Positions 31,589 to 39,276 of a stretch of 64,000 nt of DNA are shown here, piece after piece. Each line of letters begins with the position of its first letter. Position 1 is the first letter of the stretch. This stretch comes from Streptomyces corallincola. Lineage in GTDB: Bacteria; Actinomycetota; Actinomycetes; Streptomycetales; Streptomycetaceae. The translations under genes and the position numbers were made by a program. Below the pieces are notes generated by a model. The model saw only the letters and a list, made by a program, of their open reading frames with translations. It searched no databases and had not been told where the DNA came from. The stretch covers positions 1-64,000 of the forward strand of contig NZ_JAHRXF010000024.1 in NCBI RefSeq assembly GCF_019104725.1. Reading direction: 5' to 3'.

Positions 31589-33751
31589 ATGCGAACAGGC
31601 GAGCCCCTGCCGTCCGTGGGTGACGTCCTGGCCGCCCTCTCGACCGGGCTCTGGCACTGGGACACGGCCGCCGGGCTGGTCACCGTGGACGCGGAGGCGG
31701 CCCGGCTGCTCGGGCTGCCACCCCGGCCCGTCACCCTCACCGAGGCCCAGACGCGGGCCCGGCTGCACCCGGAGGACTGGAACGAGATCACCGGCGTCGT
31801 CCCGCTCGCCGTCACCGAGGGCACCCTCGCCGAGGTCCGCATCCGGATCATGGACGAGCACGGCGGCATCGTCCGCGTCGTCCGCAGCCGCTCCAAGCCG
31901 TCGTACGACCGCGAACGCCGGTCCTTCGAGCTGATCGGCACCCTCCAGGAGGTCACCGAGCCGGTGCCCGGCACGGCCGCCGCGCGCGGCGCGGTCACCG
32001 GCGACTGGCGGCGCTCGCGCGAGGCGTTCCTGCTGGACGCGGGCCGCGCGCTCGCGGAGGCCCGCTCCACCGAGGAGGTGCTGCGGGTGGCCGCCGGTCT
32101 GTCCATGCCGGGCTTCTCCCCGGACGGCCTCGCGGTGTTCGGCGTGGAGGGCGACCGGCTGACGATCATCGGCCACCACGGCCAGCGGCCCGGCGCCGAG
32201 GAGCCCTTCTCCTACATGCCGGTGAGCACGGCGTACCCGGCGGCCGAGGTGGTCCGCACCGGGCGGGCCGTCTATCTGTCCTCCCCCGAGGAGTACCGCG
32301 GCCGGTATCCGCTGACCTGGCCGCTCGCCCGCGAGTTCGGCCGCCGCTCCTGGGCGTTCATGCCGCTCACGGCGGGCGGCCACACGATGGGCGCGTGGAT
32401 GGCCGCGTTCACCTACCCGGTCGCCTTCACCCCCGACGAGCGGGCCGTGCTCGCCACGGTCGCCCGGATGCTCGGCCAGGCGCTGTCCCGCGCGGGCGCC
32501 GCCGACACCCAGCGCGAACTGACCGAGGGCCTCCAGCGCTCCATGCTGCCCACGCTCGGCCCGCGCATTCCCGGCATGGACATCGTCGCCCGCTACATCC
32601 CGACCGGCGGCGGCCTCCAGGTCGGCGGCGACTGGTACGACATGATCCCGCTGCCCGGTGGCACGTACCGCACCAAGGCCGGGGGCGGCCGGTTCGCGCT
32701 GGTCATCGGGGACGTCCAGGGGCACGACGTGCGCGCGGCCGGGCTGATGGGACAGCTCCGGATCGCGCTGCGCGCCTACGCCTCGGAGGGGCACCGCCCG
32801 GACGCGGTGCTCTCCCGCGCCTCCCGCTTCCTGCACGGCGTCACGTACGACGAGAGCATCCCGGACCCCGATCCGCGCTTCGCCACCTGCCTCTACGCCG
32901 AGGTGGACCCGGTGACGGGGATGCTGGAGATCGCCCGCGCGGGCCATCCCGACCCCGCGATCCGGATGGCGGACGGGACGGTCATGGCGCGGCCCACGGC
33001 GGGCGGGCTGCCGCTGGGCATCGACCCGGACGCGGACTATCCGACGACGCTGTTCGCGCTGGAGCCGGGCGAGGCGATGGTGATGTGCACGGACGGTCTC
33101 ATCGAGACCGGCGGGCACGACATCGACAGCGGCTGGCAGCGGATCCGCGCCATCCTGGAGGGCCACCGGGGCGACCTGGAGACGCTGGCCGACGCGCTGG
33201 TGCAGGGGGTCGCCGGGCCGTCGTCGCACCATACGACCGGGCCGCTGGCCGACCGCCGCGAGGACGACATCGCGCTGCTGCTGCTCGCGCGGCGGGGCGG
33301 GGACGGCGACGGGACGATGACGGTCGCGCCGCCCACGCTGCGCCGCACCCTGCTGTCGGTGGGGCAGGACGAGCCGGAGCGGATCGCGGAGGCCCGGCAG
33401 CATCTGCGCGAACTCCTGCACGACTGGGCCTCGGCCGAGCAGGTGGACTCCGCCGTGCTGCTGGTCTCCGAGATGATCACCAACGTGCTGGTGCACACCG
33501 ACGCCGACGCGCTGCTCCTCGCGGAGGTCACCGGCGAGCGCGGCGGGCGACGGCTGCGCGTCGAGGTCACCGACGCGGGCGACGACCTCCCGCACAAGCG
33601 CCGTCCCGGCGAACTCGCCTCCTCCGGGCGGGGGCTGGTCCTGATCGAACTCCTCGCGGACGAGTGGGGGGTGGACCCGCGGGGCGAGGGCAAGAGCATC
33701 TGGTTCCGGCTGTACGAGCCGGTGGGGGCGGGGGAGCCCGGGAGGGCGTGA
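31589..33751 (+). CDS. PAS-GAF-PP2C-HATPase regulatory phosphatase
   Basis: 720-aa multi-domain signalling protein. A PAS-like domain occupies about residues 10-120 (GLWHWDTAAGLVTVDAEAAR, ARLHPEDW). A GAF domain spans 150-310 (RALAEARSTEEVLRVAAGLS, SWAFMPLTAGGHTMGAWM). A SpoIIE-type PP2C domain follows at 330-560 (LQRSMLPTL, QVGGDWYDMIPLPGG, LVIGDVQGHDVRAAGLMGQL, MVMCTDGLIETGG, REDDIALLLL). The C-terminal domain is an HATPase_c_2 (VDSAVLLVSEMITNVLVHTD, VTDAGDDLPHKR, GRGLVLIELLADEWGV). This is the usual Streptomyces fusion of an anti-sigma-factor kinase with its opposing phosphatase, tuned by a small-molecule sensor. It is soluble, stands alone and is divergent from aspS. Confidence 0.93.
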   Translation: MRTGEPLPSVGDVLAALSTGLWHWDTAAGLVTVDAEAARLLGLPPRPVTLTEAQTRARLHPEDWNEITGVVPLAVTEGTLAEVRIRIMDEHGGIVRVVRSRSKPSYDRERRSFELIGTLQEVTEPVPGTAAARGAVTGDWRRSREAFLLDAGRALAEARSTEEVLRVAAGLSMPGFSPDGLAVFGVEGDRLTIIGHHGQRPGAEEPFSYMPVSTAYPAAEVVRTGRAVYLSSPEEYRGRYPLTWPLAREFGRRSWAFMPLTAGGHTMGAWMAAFTYPVAFTPDERAVLATVARMLGQALSRAGAADTQRELTEGLQRSMLPTLGPRIPGMDIVARYIPTGGGLQVGGDWYDMIPLPGGTYRTKAGGGRFALVIGDVQGHDVRAAGLMGQLRIALRAYASEGHRPDAVLSRASRFLHGVTYDESIPDPDPRFATCLYAEVDPVTGMLEIARAGHPDPAIRMADGTVMARPTAGGLPLGIDPDADYPTTLFALEPGEAMVMCTDGLIETGGHDIDSGWQRIRAILEGHRGDLETLADALVQGVAGPSSHHTTGPLADRREDDIALLLLARRGGDGDGTMTVAPPTLRRTLLSVGQDEPERIAEARQHLRELLHDWASAEQVDSAVLLVSEMITNVLVHTDADALLLAEVTGERGGRRLRVEVTDAGDDLPHKRRPGELASSGRGLVLIELLADEWGVDPRGEGKSIWFRLYEPVGAGEPGRA

Positions 33752-33778
33752 GCGGGGCGCGGGGGCCCTCGGCGGGGG

Positions 33779-34885
33779 TCACGTCTCCGAAGGGGCGTAG
33801 CGGGCGCGGAGTTCGTGGGCCACGGCGAAGGCGGCAGCGGTCAGGGGTACGGACAGCAGCATGCCGAGGATGCCCGCGACGGAGGCGCCCGCCGTGATGG
33901 CCAGCATCACCACCGCCGGGTGCATCTGGACGGTACGGCTCTGGATGACCGGCTGGAGGACGTGTCCCTCCAGCACCTGGACGGCGAGTACGACACCGAG
34001 CGCCCACAGGGCGATGACGAAACCCCGGTCCGCGAGGGCGACCAGGACGGCGATCGTGCCGGACAGGAACGCGCCGAGGTAGGGGATGTACGCGGTGACG
34101 AACACGAGTGCCGCGAGACCGACGGCGCCGGGGACCCGGAGCACCAGCAGGCCGACGCCGATACAGACGGCGTCGATCAGCGCGATCAGCGTCGTACCGC
34201 GCATGAAGCCCTCCACGGCCTCGTAGGCGCGGCGCGCGGTGGCCTCCACCGCGTCCCCGTTGCCGCCCGGCGCGAGGGAGCGGAGCAGACCGGCGACGCG
34301 GTGGGAGTCGCGGAGGAAGAAGAAGACGAGGAGCAGGGCGAGTACGGCCATCGCGATGCCCTCGGCGACGACGCTGACGCCGCTGATGACGTTGGAGGCG
34401 GCCGTTCCGCCGAACTTGGCGAGGAGTTCGCGGGCGTGCGAGGCGAGGTCGTCCAGGCTGGTGCCGGCGGCGCCGAAGTGCCGGGCGACGGCCTGCGCGG
34501 CCTGCTTCAGCGAGGCGGTGATCTGGGCGCCGGTGTCGATCAGCGCGGCGACCACGATGTAGACGGCGCCGCCGACGACGCCGACCACCGCGACGCAGGT
34601 CAGCCCGGCGGCGAGGCTGCGCTGCACCCCCGCGCGGACCAGTCGGCGGTGGAAGGGGCCGAGCAGCGCGGTGCCCAGCAGGGCGAGCAGTACGGGGACG
34701 ACCGCGGTGCGCAACTCCCCGCACAGCCTGATCCCCACCCACCCCACCCCGATGACCAGCAGCAGCACGGCACACCAGGCGGCCAGTCGGCGCACGGGTT
34801 CGGGCAGGAGGGACACGTGGTCCAGCCGACCACGCGGGGTTGCCTGCGGCACGCTGCGGGGGCCTACCGGGTGAGGCTCCGTCAT
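33779..34885 (-). CDS. AI-2E/PerM-family transporter
   Basis: 368-aa inner-membrane protein with about eight helices in the PerM/UPF0118 pattern: paired helices at 35-75 (AAWCAVLLLVIGVGWVGIRL, RTAVVPVLLALLGTALLGPF), a helical extracytoplasmic stretch, then VLALLLVFFFLRDSHRVAGL, LIALIDAVCIGVGLLVLRVP, LVFVTAYIPYLGAFLSGTIA, LEGHVLQPVIQSRTVQMHPA and VVMLAITAGASVAGILGMLL. The PYxG and GHVLQP motifs are family hallmarks. Members export small molecules (AI-2 in the namesake) or act as ion antiporters. The substrate here is unknown. The start region borders a five-copy 65-bp repeat array that occupies its upstream DNA. Confidence 0.9.
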   Translation of the reverse strand: MTEPHPVGPRSVPQATPRGRLDHVSLLPEPVRRLAAWCAVLLLVIGVGWVGIRLCGELRTAVVPVLLALLGTALLGPFHRRLVRAGVQRSLAAGLTCVAVVGVVGGAVYIVVAALIDTGAQITASLKQAAQAVARHFGAAGTSLDDLASHARELLAKFGGTAASNVISGVSVVAEGIAMAVLALLLVFFFLRDSHRVAGLLRSLAPGGNGDAVEATARRAYEAVEGFMRGTTLIALIDAVCIGVGLLVLRVPGAVGLAALVFVTAYIPYLGAFLSGTIAVLVALADRGFVIALWALGVVLAVQVLEGHVLQPVIQSRTVQMHPAVVMLAITAGASVAGILGMLLSVPLTAAAFAVAHELRARYAPSET

Positions 34886-34889
34886 CCGG

Positions 34890-35193
34890 GTGCGGGCCCG
34901 CCGTGGCTGGTCGCGCAGTTCCCCGCGCCCCTGAACACGGGTCCGGCTGTCGGGTGCGGGTTCGCCGTGGCTGGTCGCGCAGTTCCCCGCGCCCCTTCAC
35001 AGCCCGGCCGTCCGCCAGGTGCTGGTCCGCCGCGGTTGCTCGCGCAGTTCCCCGCGCCCCTTCACAGCCCGGCCGTCCGCCAGGTGCGGGTCCGCCGCGG
35101 TTGCTCGCGCAGTTCCCCGCGCCCCTTCACAGCCCGGCCGTCCGCCAGGTGCGGGTCCGCCGTGGCTGGTCGCGCCGTTCCCCGCGCCCCTTA
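34890..35193. repeat. Five tandem copies of a 65-bp dispersed repeat
   Basis: The unit contains TCGCGCAGTTCCCCGCGCCC, occurring at 34911, 34975, 35040, 35105 and 35170 (spacing 64-65), with TCACAGCCCGGCCGTCCGCC and AGGTGCGGGTCCGCC between. Copies 3-5 are nearly identical and the first two more diverged. It fills the 343-bp space between the AI-2E-type gene and the small membrane-protein gene. The same family recurs in reverse orientation at 46789-46960. Confidence 0.9.
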
Positions 35194-35228
35194 GGAGGCG
35201 GCTGCGCCGCCGGTGGGACCGGCTGGGG

Positions 35229-35477
35229 TCAGGTTCGTGCGCCCAGTACCGCGAGGAGGGCGTACAGGAGGGCGAAGAGGCCGCCTGTCAGGCCGGTGAG
35301 GGCGGGGAGGGAGCGGCGGTGGCGGGTGAGGGCGACGGCGCCGAAGGCGACGGCGAGGATGCCGCAGAGGACGGGGACGACGAGGCCGGTGAGGGCGACG
35401 GCGGCCACCGCGAGGACGGAGAGGACGCCGAAGATGAGGGCGACGGGTGCGGGGGCGAGGGTGCGCGCGCTGGGCAT
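35229..35477 (-). CDS. Small membrane protein
   Basis: 82-aa protein with start ATG 35477, preceded by CGAGGAGACAGG. Two or three hydrophobic helices (APAPVALIFGVLSVLAVAAV, LTGLVVPVLCGILAVAFGAV, LTGLTGGLFALLYALLAVL) are joined by a basic loop (ALTRHRRSLP). This is the layout of small DUF4190-type actinobacterial membrane proteins. The function is unknown. Confidence 0.65.
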   Translation of the reverse strand: MPSARTLAPAPVALIFGVLSVLAVAAVALTGLVVPVLCGILAVAFGAVALTRHRRSLPALTGLTGGLFALLYALLAVLGART

Positions 35478-35581
35478 GACCTGTCTCCTCGGGGGTGGGG
35501 GCCTGCGCTCATCGTCCGTTCTCCGGAGGACCCGCGCCCTGCCGGACTGCCCCATCCGGACGTCCGCGCGGCCGGAACACG

Positions 35582-35618
35582 CGCGAGCCCCGCACCGGGT
35601 AAGGGCGCGGGGCTCGTG
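35582..35618 (-). terminator. Terminator of pirin gene
   Basis: GAGCCCCGC and GCGGGGCTC form a 9-bp stem that can extend outward, located 11 bases after the pirin stop. Confidence 0.6.
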
Positions 35619-35628
35619 CGGACGGGGT

Positions 35629-36600
35629 CTACAGACCGCCCTCGGACATCCCGTGGACCGCCGGGACGCTGCCCAGGCGGCCCTTCTGGAAGTCCTCGAA
35701 GGCCTGCATGAGCTCGTCCTTGGTGTTCATGACGAAGGGGCCGTAGTGGGCCATCGGCTCCCGGATGGGGCGTCCGCCGAGGAGGACGACCTCCAGGTCG
35801 GGTGTGTGGGAGTCCTGGCGTTCGTCGGCGCGGACGGTGAGGGAGGAACCCGTACCGAAGACCGCGGTCTGGCCGGTGTGCACCGGGCGGCGGTCCGCGC
35901 CCACCGAGCCCCTGCCCGCGAGGACGTAGGCGAGGCCGTTGAAGTCCTCGCGCCAGGGGAGGGTGAGTTCGGCGCCCGGGGCGACGGTGGCGTGGATCAT
36001 GGTGATCGGGGTGTGGGTGATGCCGGGACCGGCGTGGCCGTCCAGCTCACCGGCGATGACGCGGAGCAGGGCGCCGCCGTCGGGGGTGGTGAGCAGCTGG
36101 ACGGAGCCGCCGCGGATGTCCTGGTAGCGCGGGGCCATCATCTTGTCGGCGGCCGGGAGGTTCACCCAGAGCTGGACCCCGTGGAACAGGCCCCCGGAGA
36201 CGACCAGGGACTCCGGCGGCGCCTCGATGTGCAGCAGCCCCGCACCGGCGGTCATCCACTGGGTGTCGCCGTTGGTGATGGTGCCGCCGCCACCGTTGCT
36301 GTCCTGGTGGTCGAAGGTGCCGTCGATGATGTAGGTGACGGTCTCGAAGCCCCGGTGCGGGTGCCAGGGGGTGCCCTTGGGCTCGCCCGGCGCGTACTCC
36401 ACCTCACCCATCTGGTCCATCATGATGAACGGGTCCAGGTGCCGGTAGTCGATCCCGGCGAACGCCCGGCGCACCGGGAAGCCCTCGCCCTCGAAGCCGC
36501 TCGGAGCGGTGGCGACGGCGAGCACGGGACGGGCCACCGCGTCGGCGGGCGCGGTCACACGGGGCAGCGTCAGCGGGTTCTCGACGGTCACTGCGGGCAT
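35629..36600 (-). CDS. Pirin-family protein (bicupin)
   Basis: 323-aa cytoplasmic bicupin. The N-terminal cupin contains the pirin metal-binding set (GTPWHPHRGFETVTYIIDG, then QWMTAGAGLLHIEAP), giving His-x-His, a further His and Glu. The C-terminal cupin (MIHATVAPGAELTLPWREDF) completes the fold. Pirins bind Fe(II). Bacterial members include quercetin 2,3-dioxygenases and regulators of pyruvate dehydrogenase, and in Streptomyces one is linked to oxidative-stress and fatty-acid metabolism. ATG 36600 has a GGAGG site 6 bases upstream. A 23-bp inverted repeat at 36624-36646 covers the promoter, so regulation by a MarR-like repressor is plausible. Confidence 0.92.
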   Translation of the reverse strand: MPAVTVENPLTLPRVTAPADAVARPVLAVATAPSGFEGEGFPVRRAFAGIDYRHLDPFIMMDQMGEVEYAPGEPKGTPWHPHRGFETVTYIIDGTFDHQDSNGGGGTITNGDTQWMTAGAGLLHIEAPPESLVVSGGLFHGVQLWVNLPAADKMMAPRYQDIRGGSVQLLTTPDGGALLRVIAGELDGHAGPGITHTPITMIHATVAPGAELTLPWREDFNGLAYVLAGRGSVGADRRPVHTGQTAVFGTGSSLTVRADERQDSHTPDLEVVLLGGRPIREPMAHYGPFVMNTKDELMQAFEDFQKGRLGSVPAVHGMSEGGL

Positions 36601-36623
36601 GTCGGTACCTCCTTGTGTGCGCC

Positions 36624-36646
36624 AAGTTTAGTTGACGATTGAACTT
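36624..36646. promoter_or_regulatory. Imperfect palindrome upstream of pirin
   Basis: AAGTTTAGTTG and CGATTGAACTT pair around a short centre (outer AAGTT/AACTT exact). It is AT-rich and lies 24 bp before the pirin start. The form suggests a MarR- or TetR-class operator; no regulator gene adjoins it. Confidence 0.45.
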
Positions 36647-36668
36647 TCTACCACCCCGCAACGCCGGA

Positions 36669-36693
36669 AGCCCGGAGGACATTCCTCCGGGCT
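36669..36693 (-). terminator. Terminator of SseB-like gene
   Basis: AGCCCGGAGGA-CAT-TCCTCCGGGCT is a perfect 11-bp stem located 33 bases beyond the stop of the SseB-like gene. Confidence 0.75.
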
Positions 36694-36725
36694 CCCCGCA
36701 CACTTCGGACAGAGGGCGGCGCCCC

Positions 36726-37199
36726 TCAGCCGTACATCCGCCGCATCGCGAACTCCACCATCTGCTCGACCGCCTTCGCGTCGAACACCATCCGGTGCTC
36801 GCCCTCCATGTCCAGGACGAAGCCGTACCCGGTCGGGAGCAGGTCGATCACCTCGGCGCCGGTGATCACGAAGTACTTGGACTCCTTGCCCGCGTACCTG
36901 CGCAGCTCCTTGAGTGAGGTGAACATGGGGATCACCGGCTGCTGGGTGTTGTGCAGGGCGAGGAAGCCGGGGGTGTCCCCGCGCGGGCAGTACACCTTGG
37001 AGGTGGCGAAGGTCTGCTGGAAGTCCTCGGCGGCGAGCTGGCCGGTGGTGAAGGCGCGCACCGCGTCCGCGAGCGACGGCGGCGACGGCTCGGGGTACAG
37101 CGGAGGCTGCTGCCCGTAGCCGCCGGCCGCGCCCGGCATCTGCTGCTGCGGCGGCACGTACCCCTGCTGGGCACCGAGGTTCTGGTCGTAGCCGTACAT
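36726..37199 (-). CDS. SseB-family protein
   Basis: 157-aa cytoplasmic protein. The first 35 residues are Gln/Gly/Pro/Tyr-rich (MYGYDQNLGAQQGYVPPQQQ). Residues 40-157 match the SseB N-terminal domain: DFQQTFATSKVYCPRGDTPG then FLALHNTQQPVIPMFTSLKE, LLPTGYGFVLDMEGEHRMVF and a final helix VEQMVEFAMRRMYG. In Streptomyces such proteins are conserved, and some are linked to type VII secretion or sugar metabolism. The role here is unknown. It is divergent from the acyl-CoA dehydrogenase gene. Confidence 0.82.
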   Translation of the reverse strand: MYGYDQNLGAQQGYVPPQQQMPGAAGGYGQQPPLYPEPSPPSLADAVRAFTTGQLAAEDFQQTFATSKVYCPRGDTPGFLALHNTQQPVIPMFTSLKELRRYAGKESKYFVITGAEVIDLLPTGYGFVLDMEGEHRMVFDAKAVEQMVEFAMRRMYG

Positions 37200-37249
37200 G
37201 CGTCAAAGCGTACTGAGTCACAGATGGCGGGTTCGGGGTTGCTTCTTAT

Positions 37250-37261
37250 TACCGACGGGTA
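37250..37261. promoter_or_regulatory. TACC-N4-GGTA inverted repeat
   Basis: TACCGACGGGTA lies 80 bp before the acyl-CoA dehydrogenase start and 51 bp before the divergent SseB-like start. Short TACC/GGTA dyads of this kind are bound by TetR-class fatty-acid regulators in actinobacteria. Assignment is tentative. Confidence 0.35.
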
Positions 37262-37340
37262 GCATCATCGAAGGCGTTACTGATACGTGCACGATCGCGA
37301 GGAGTCAGTGCCTCGCCGAGTCCGATACGGAGCCGCGCCA

Positions 37341-39167
37341 ATGGGGCACTACAAGTCGAACCTCCGCGACATCGAGTTCAACCTGTTCGAAGTCCTCGGC
37401 CGCGACAAGCTGTACGGCACCGGCCCGTTCGAGGAGATGGACACCGACACCGCCAAGAGCGTGCTCGCCGAGCTGACCCGGCTCTCCGAGAACGAGCTGG
37501 CCGAGTCCTTCGCCGACGCCGACCGCAACCCGCCGGTCTTCGACCCGGAGACCAACACCGCGCCGGTCCCCGAGACGTTCAGGAAGAGCTACCGCGCCTT
37601 CATGGACTCGGAGTACTGGCGGCTCGGCCTGCCCGAGGAGATCGGCGGCACCAACACCCCGCCGTCGCTGATCTGGGCGTACGCGGAGCTGGTGCTCGGC
37701 GCCAACCCGGCGATCTGGATGTACTCCTCCGGCCCCGCCTTCGCGCGCATCCTCTTCGAGGAGGGCACCGAGGAGCAGAAGAAGTGGGCGGCGCTCGCGG
37801 TCGAGAAGACCTGGGGCTCCACGATGGTCCTCACCGAGCCGGACGCCGGTTCGGACGTGGGCGCGGGCCGTACCAAGGCCGTGCGGCAGGAGGACGGCAC
37901 CTGGCACATCGAGGGTGTGAAGCGCTTCATCACCTCCGGTGAGCACGACATGGAGGAGAACATCCTCCACTACGTCCTCGCCCGCCCCGAGGGCGCCGGA
38001 CCCGGCACCAAGGGCCTGTCCCTCTTCCTCGTCCCGAAGTACGAGTTCGACGGCGAGACCGGCGAACTGGGCGCGCGCAACGGCGTGTACGCCACGAACG
38101 TCGAGCACAAGATGGGCCTGAAGGCGTCCAACACCTGCGAGATGACGTTCGGCGACCGCCACCCCGCCAAGGGCTGGCTGATCGGCGACAAGCACGACGG
38201 CATCCGCCAGATGTTCCGCATCATCGAGTTCGCCCGCATGATGGTCGGCACGAAGGCCATCTCCACCCTCTCCACCGGCTACCTGAACGCGCTGGAGTAC
38301 GCCAAGGAGCGCGTCCAGGGTCCCGACCTGGCGAACTTCATGGACAAGGCCGCGCCCAAGGTCACCATCACCCACCACCCCGACGTGCGCCGCTCCCTGA
38401 TGACGCAGAAGGCGTACGCGGAGGGCATGCGCGCCCTGGTGCTGCACACCGCCGCCGTCCAGGACACCATCGCCGTCAAGGAGGCGAACGGCGAGGACGC
38501 ATCCGCCGAGCACGCCCTCAACGACCTGCTGCTGCCGATCGTCAAGGGCTACGGCTCCGAGAAGGGCTACGAGCAGCTCGCGCAGTCGCTCCAGACCTTC
38601 GGCGGCTCCGGGTTCCTCCAGGAGTACCCGATCGAGCAGTACATCCGGGACGCCAAGATCGACACCCTCTACGAGGGCACCACCGCCATCCAGGGCCAGG
38701 ACTTCTTCTTCCGGAAGATCGTCCGCAACCAGGGCGCCGCGCTGAACTCGCTGGCCGAGGACATCAAGAAGTTCCTCGCGCTCGGCACCGGCGGCGAGGA
38801 CCTGGCGGGCGCCCGCGAGCACCTGGCCCGCGCGGCGACCGAGCTGGAGGGCATCGTCGGTCTGATGCTGACCGACCTCGCGGCCACCGAGCAGGACGTC
38901 AGGAACATCTACAAGGTGGGCCTCAACACCTCCCGCCTGCTGCTCGCCTCCGGTGACGTCATCGTCGGCCATCTGCTGCTGCGCGGCGCGGCCGTCGCCG
39001 CCGAGAAGCTGGAGACCGCCTCCGCGAAGGACCGCGCCTTCTACACCGGCAAGATCGCGGCCGCGAAGTTCTTCGCCGCCAACGTCCTGCCCGGCGTCAC
39101 CCTGGCCCGCAAGCTCTCCCAGGGCGTCGAGCTGGACCTGATGGAGCTGGACGAGGCCGCGTTCTAG
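37341..39167 (+). CDS. Acyl-CoA dehydrogenase, long FadE-type
   Basis: 608-aa flavoenzyme for the first oxidation step of acyl-CoA beta-oxidation. It is longer than the 380-aa classical form owing to an N-terminal segment (about 1-70) and a C-terminal extension after residue 460. Substrate and FAD contacts are visible in GSTMVLTEPDAGSDVGAGRT (the TEP-x-AGSD signature) and FGGSGFLQEYPIEQYIRDAK then IDTLYEGTTAIQGQDFFFRK, where the Glu in LYEGTT is the probable catalytic base. The C-terminal domain is helical (VRNIYKVGLNTSRLLLASGD). ATG 37341 (MGHYKSNLRDIEFNLFEVLG) is the conserved start of this type; a longer frame begins at 37287. A TACC-N4-GGTA dyad upstream may control it. Confidence 0.93.
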   Translation: MGHYKSNLRDIEFNLFEVLGRDKLYGTGPFEEMDTDTAKSVLAELTRLSENELAESFADADRNPPVFDPETNTAPVPETFRKSYRAFMDSEYWRLGLPEEIGGTNTPPSLIWAYAELVLGANPAIWMYSSGPAFARILFEEGTEEQKKWAALAVEKTWGSTMVLTEPDAGSDVGAGRTKAVRQEDGTWHIEGVKRFITSGEHDMEENILHYVLARPEGAGPGTKGLSLFLVPKYEFDGETGELGARNGVYATNVEHKMGLKASNTCEMTFGDRHPAKGWLIGDKHDGIRQMFRIIEFARMMVGTKAISTLSTGYLNALEYAKERVQGPDLANFMDKAAPKVTITHHPDVRRSLMTQKAYAEGMRALVLHTAAVQDTIAVKEANGEDASAEHALNDLLLPIVKGYGSEKGYEQLAQSLQTFGGSGFLQEYPIEQYIRDAKIDTLYEGTTAIQGQDFFFRKIVRNQGAALNSLAEDIKKFLALGTGGEDLAGAREHLARAATELEGIVGLMLTDLAATEQDVRNIYKVGLNTSRLLLASGDVIVGHLLLRGAAVAAEKLETASAKDRAFYTGKIAAAKFFAANVLPGVTLARKLSQGVELDLMELDEAAF

Positions 39168-39219
39168 GAACCCGCCGCCGACGCCGGGACACCCCGGCGC
39201 CGGGCCCCCGCCGTACGCA

Positions 39220-39253
39220 CGGGCCCGCTCCCCACCGCAGGGGGGCGGGCCCG
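39220..39253 (+). terminator. Terminator of acyl-CoA dehydrogenase gene
   Basis: CGGGCCCGCTCCCC pairs with GGGGGGCGGGCCCG (one G-T-type pair) with a 6-base loop, 53 bases after the stop. Confidence 0.65.
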
Positions 39254-39263
39254 GTCACGTCGT

Positions 39264-39269
39264 TAAGGT
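39264..39269 (+). promoter_or_regulatory. -10 box of leaderless promoter
   Basis: TAAGGT is followed by exactly 7 bases and ATG 39277, with no ribosome-binding site between. Confidence 0.6.
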
Positions 39270-39276
39270 TGAGCCC

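Noticed and set aside
34890..35193. CRISPR array
   Set aside because: The tandem units are 65 bp, directly adjoining and similar along their whole length. There are no distinct spacers and no cas genes, so it is a tandem dispersed repeat.
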